DNA of 6,814 nt from Deltaproteobacteria bacterium (lineage in GTDB: Bacteria > Desulfobacterota > Syntrophia > Syntrophales > UBA2210): positions 1 through 6,814 of the forward strand of contig JAFCZZ010000082.1 of the NCBI GenBank assembly GCA_019314085.1, written 5' to 3'. The notes under the pieces are model-generated. The model was not told the origin of the DNA. It did not search any database and saw only the letters and a list, made by a program, of their open reading frames with translations. The position numbers were made by a program, and so were the translations under genes. The first letter of the stretch is position 1. Each line of letters starts with the position of its first letter. Positions 6,597 through 6,814 of the stretch are shown here, in pieces.

Positions 6597-6814
6597 ATGA
6601 ATCTGGTGGAAGAGACAGCCCTGCCCAACGGCCTGGTTATGCAGGTGTGGGACAAATCGCGCGCCATCGCCTCCGACACAACAAAGGTTGAACTGCGCAT
6701 AACGATACCGGTTACGATTAAGGAAGACCAGTTCAGTTATTTCGGTCAGTTTCAGCGGGTCGTCGAGGTGTTCGGTCCGGAGATAGTGTACGAACGCACA
6801 AAGGAGAGGGCCTT
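6597..6814 (+). CDS. Conserved-looking protein of unknown function, 5' part only
   Basis: An open frame of 72 complete codons beginning MNLVEETALPNGLVMQVWDK and continuing past the right edge. I do not recognise a named family. The part seen has no signal peptide and no membrane segment. It reads as alternating beta-like stretches (TKVELRITIPVTI) followed by a charged helix-like region (QFQRVVEVFGPEIVYERTKER), consistent with a small cytosolic protein. ATG 6597 has GGGAG (6586-6590) six bases upstream and a good promoter before it, which supports a real gene. An in-frame GTG at 6573 is possible but lacks a binding site. It is divergent from purU, with 139 nt between the starts. Confidence 0.7.
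   Translation, partial: MNLVEETALPNGLVMQVWDKSRAIASDTTKVELRITIPVTIKEDQFSYFGQFQRVVEVFGPEIVYERTKERA

Noticed and set aside
6580..6600. Six-codon upstream frame (MNGRYE) whose stop overlaps the ATG at 6597
   Set aside because: It has no ribosome binding site and is short enough to be chance.

Overview
The window looks like a chromosomal stretch of a Gram-negative bacterium, moderately GC-rich. The lipoprotein with TPR repeats plus a periplasmic-binding fold, the single-chain two-Gate membrane protein and the cytidylate-kinase-like protein resemble gene sets I associate with Desulfobacterota (former Deltaproteobacteria). That placement is inference from protein style; no rRNA or marker gene is present. 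There are no transposases, tRNAs, rRNAs, CRISPR arrays or phage genes, and coding density is high.

Layout, left to right. Positions 1-119 hold no gene, but the extreme left edge carries a strong ribosome binding site for a minus-strand gene lying outside the window. A LysE-family exporter (120-752, minus) is divergent from a two-gene plus-strand unit: a small exported or membrane-anchored PLD-type (HKD) protein (873-1466) and, 7 nt later, a 634-residue lipoprotein built like LpoA, the activator of penicillin-binding proteins (1474-3378). Convergent with it are minus-strand genes for a small cupin (3407-3748) and a cytidylate-kinase-like protein with an altered P-loop (3796-4512). These two are probably co-transcribed from a good sigma-70-type promoter whose -35 box overlaps the stop codon of the gene before it. 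That gene (4605-5555, minus) encodes a nucleoside-recognition (Gate) membrane protein and follows purU, formyltetrahydrofolate deformylase (5601-6457, minus), by 45 nt. On the right, a divergent plus-strand gene of unknown function begins at 6597 and runs off the window.

The most striking observation is in purU. The open frame stops early, but the missing 82 C-terminal residues, including the predicted catalytic Asp, are intact in the -1 frame. The break lies in a run of six G (coding strand) at 5850-5855, where seven would restore a normal 285-residue enzyme. The run also lies in a GC-rich hairpin, so a sequencing or assembly indel, a true mutation and recoding all need to be considered, in roughly that order.

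Functionally, the PLD/lipoprotein pair points to the envelope. The purU/Gate pair may link one-carbon or purine metabolism with a membrane transport-like function. The kinase-like/cupin pair has no assignable pathway. I see no convincing new multi-gene system; the points of interest are the purU frameshift, the altered P-loop and the promoter architecture around 4565-4608.
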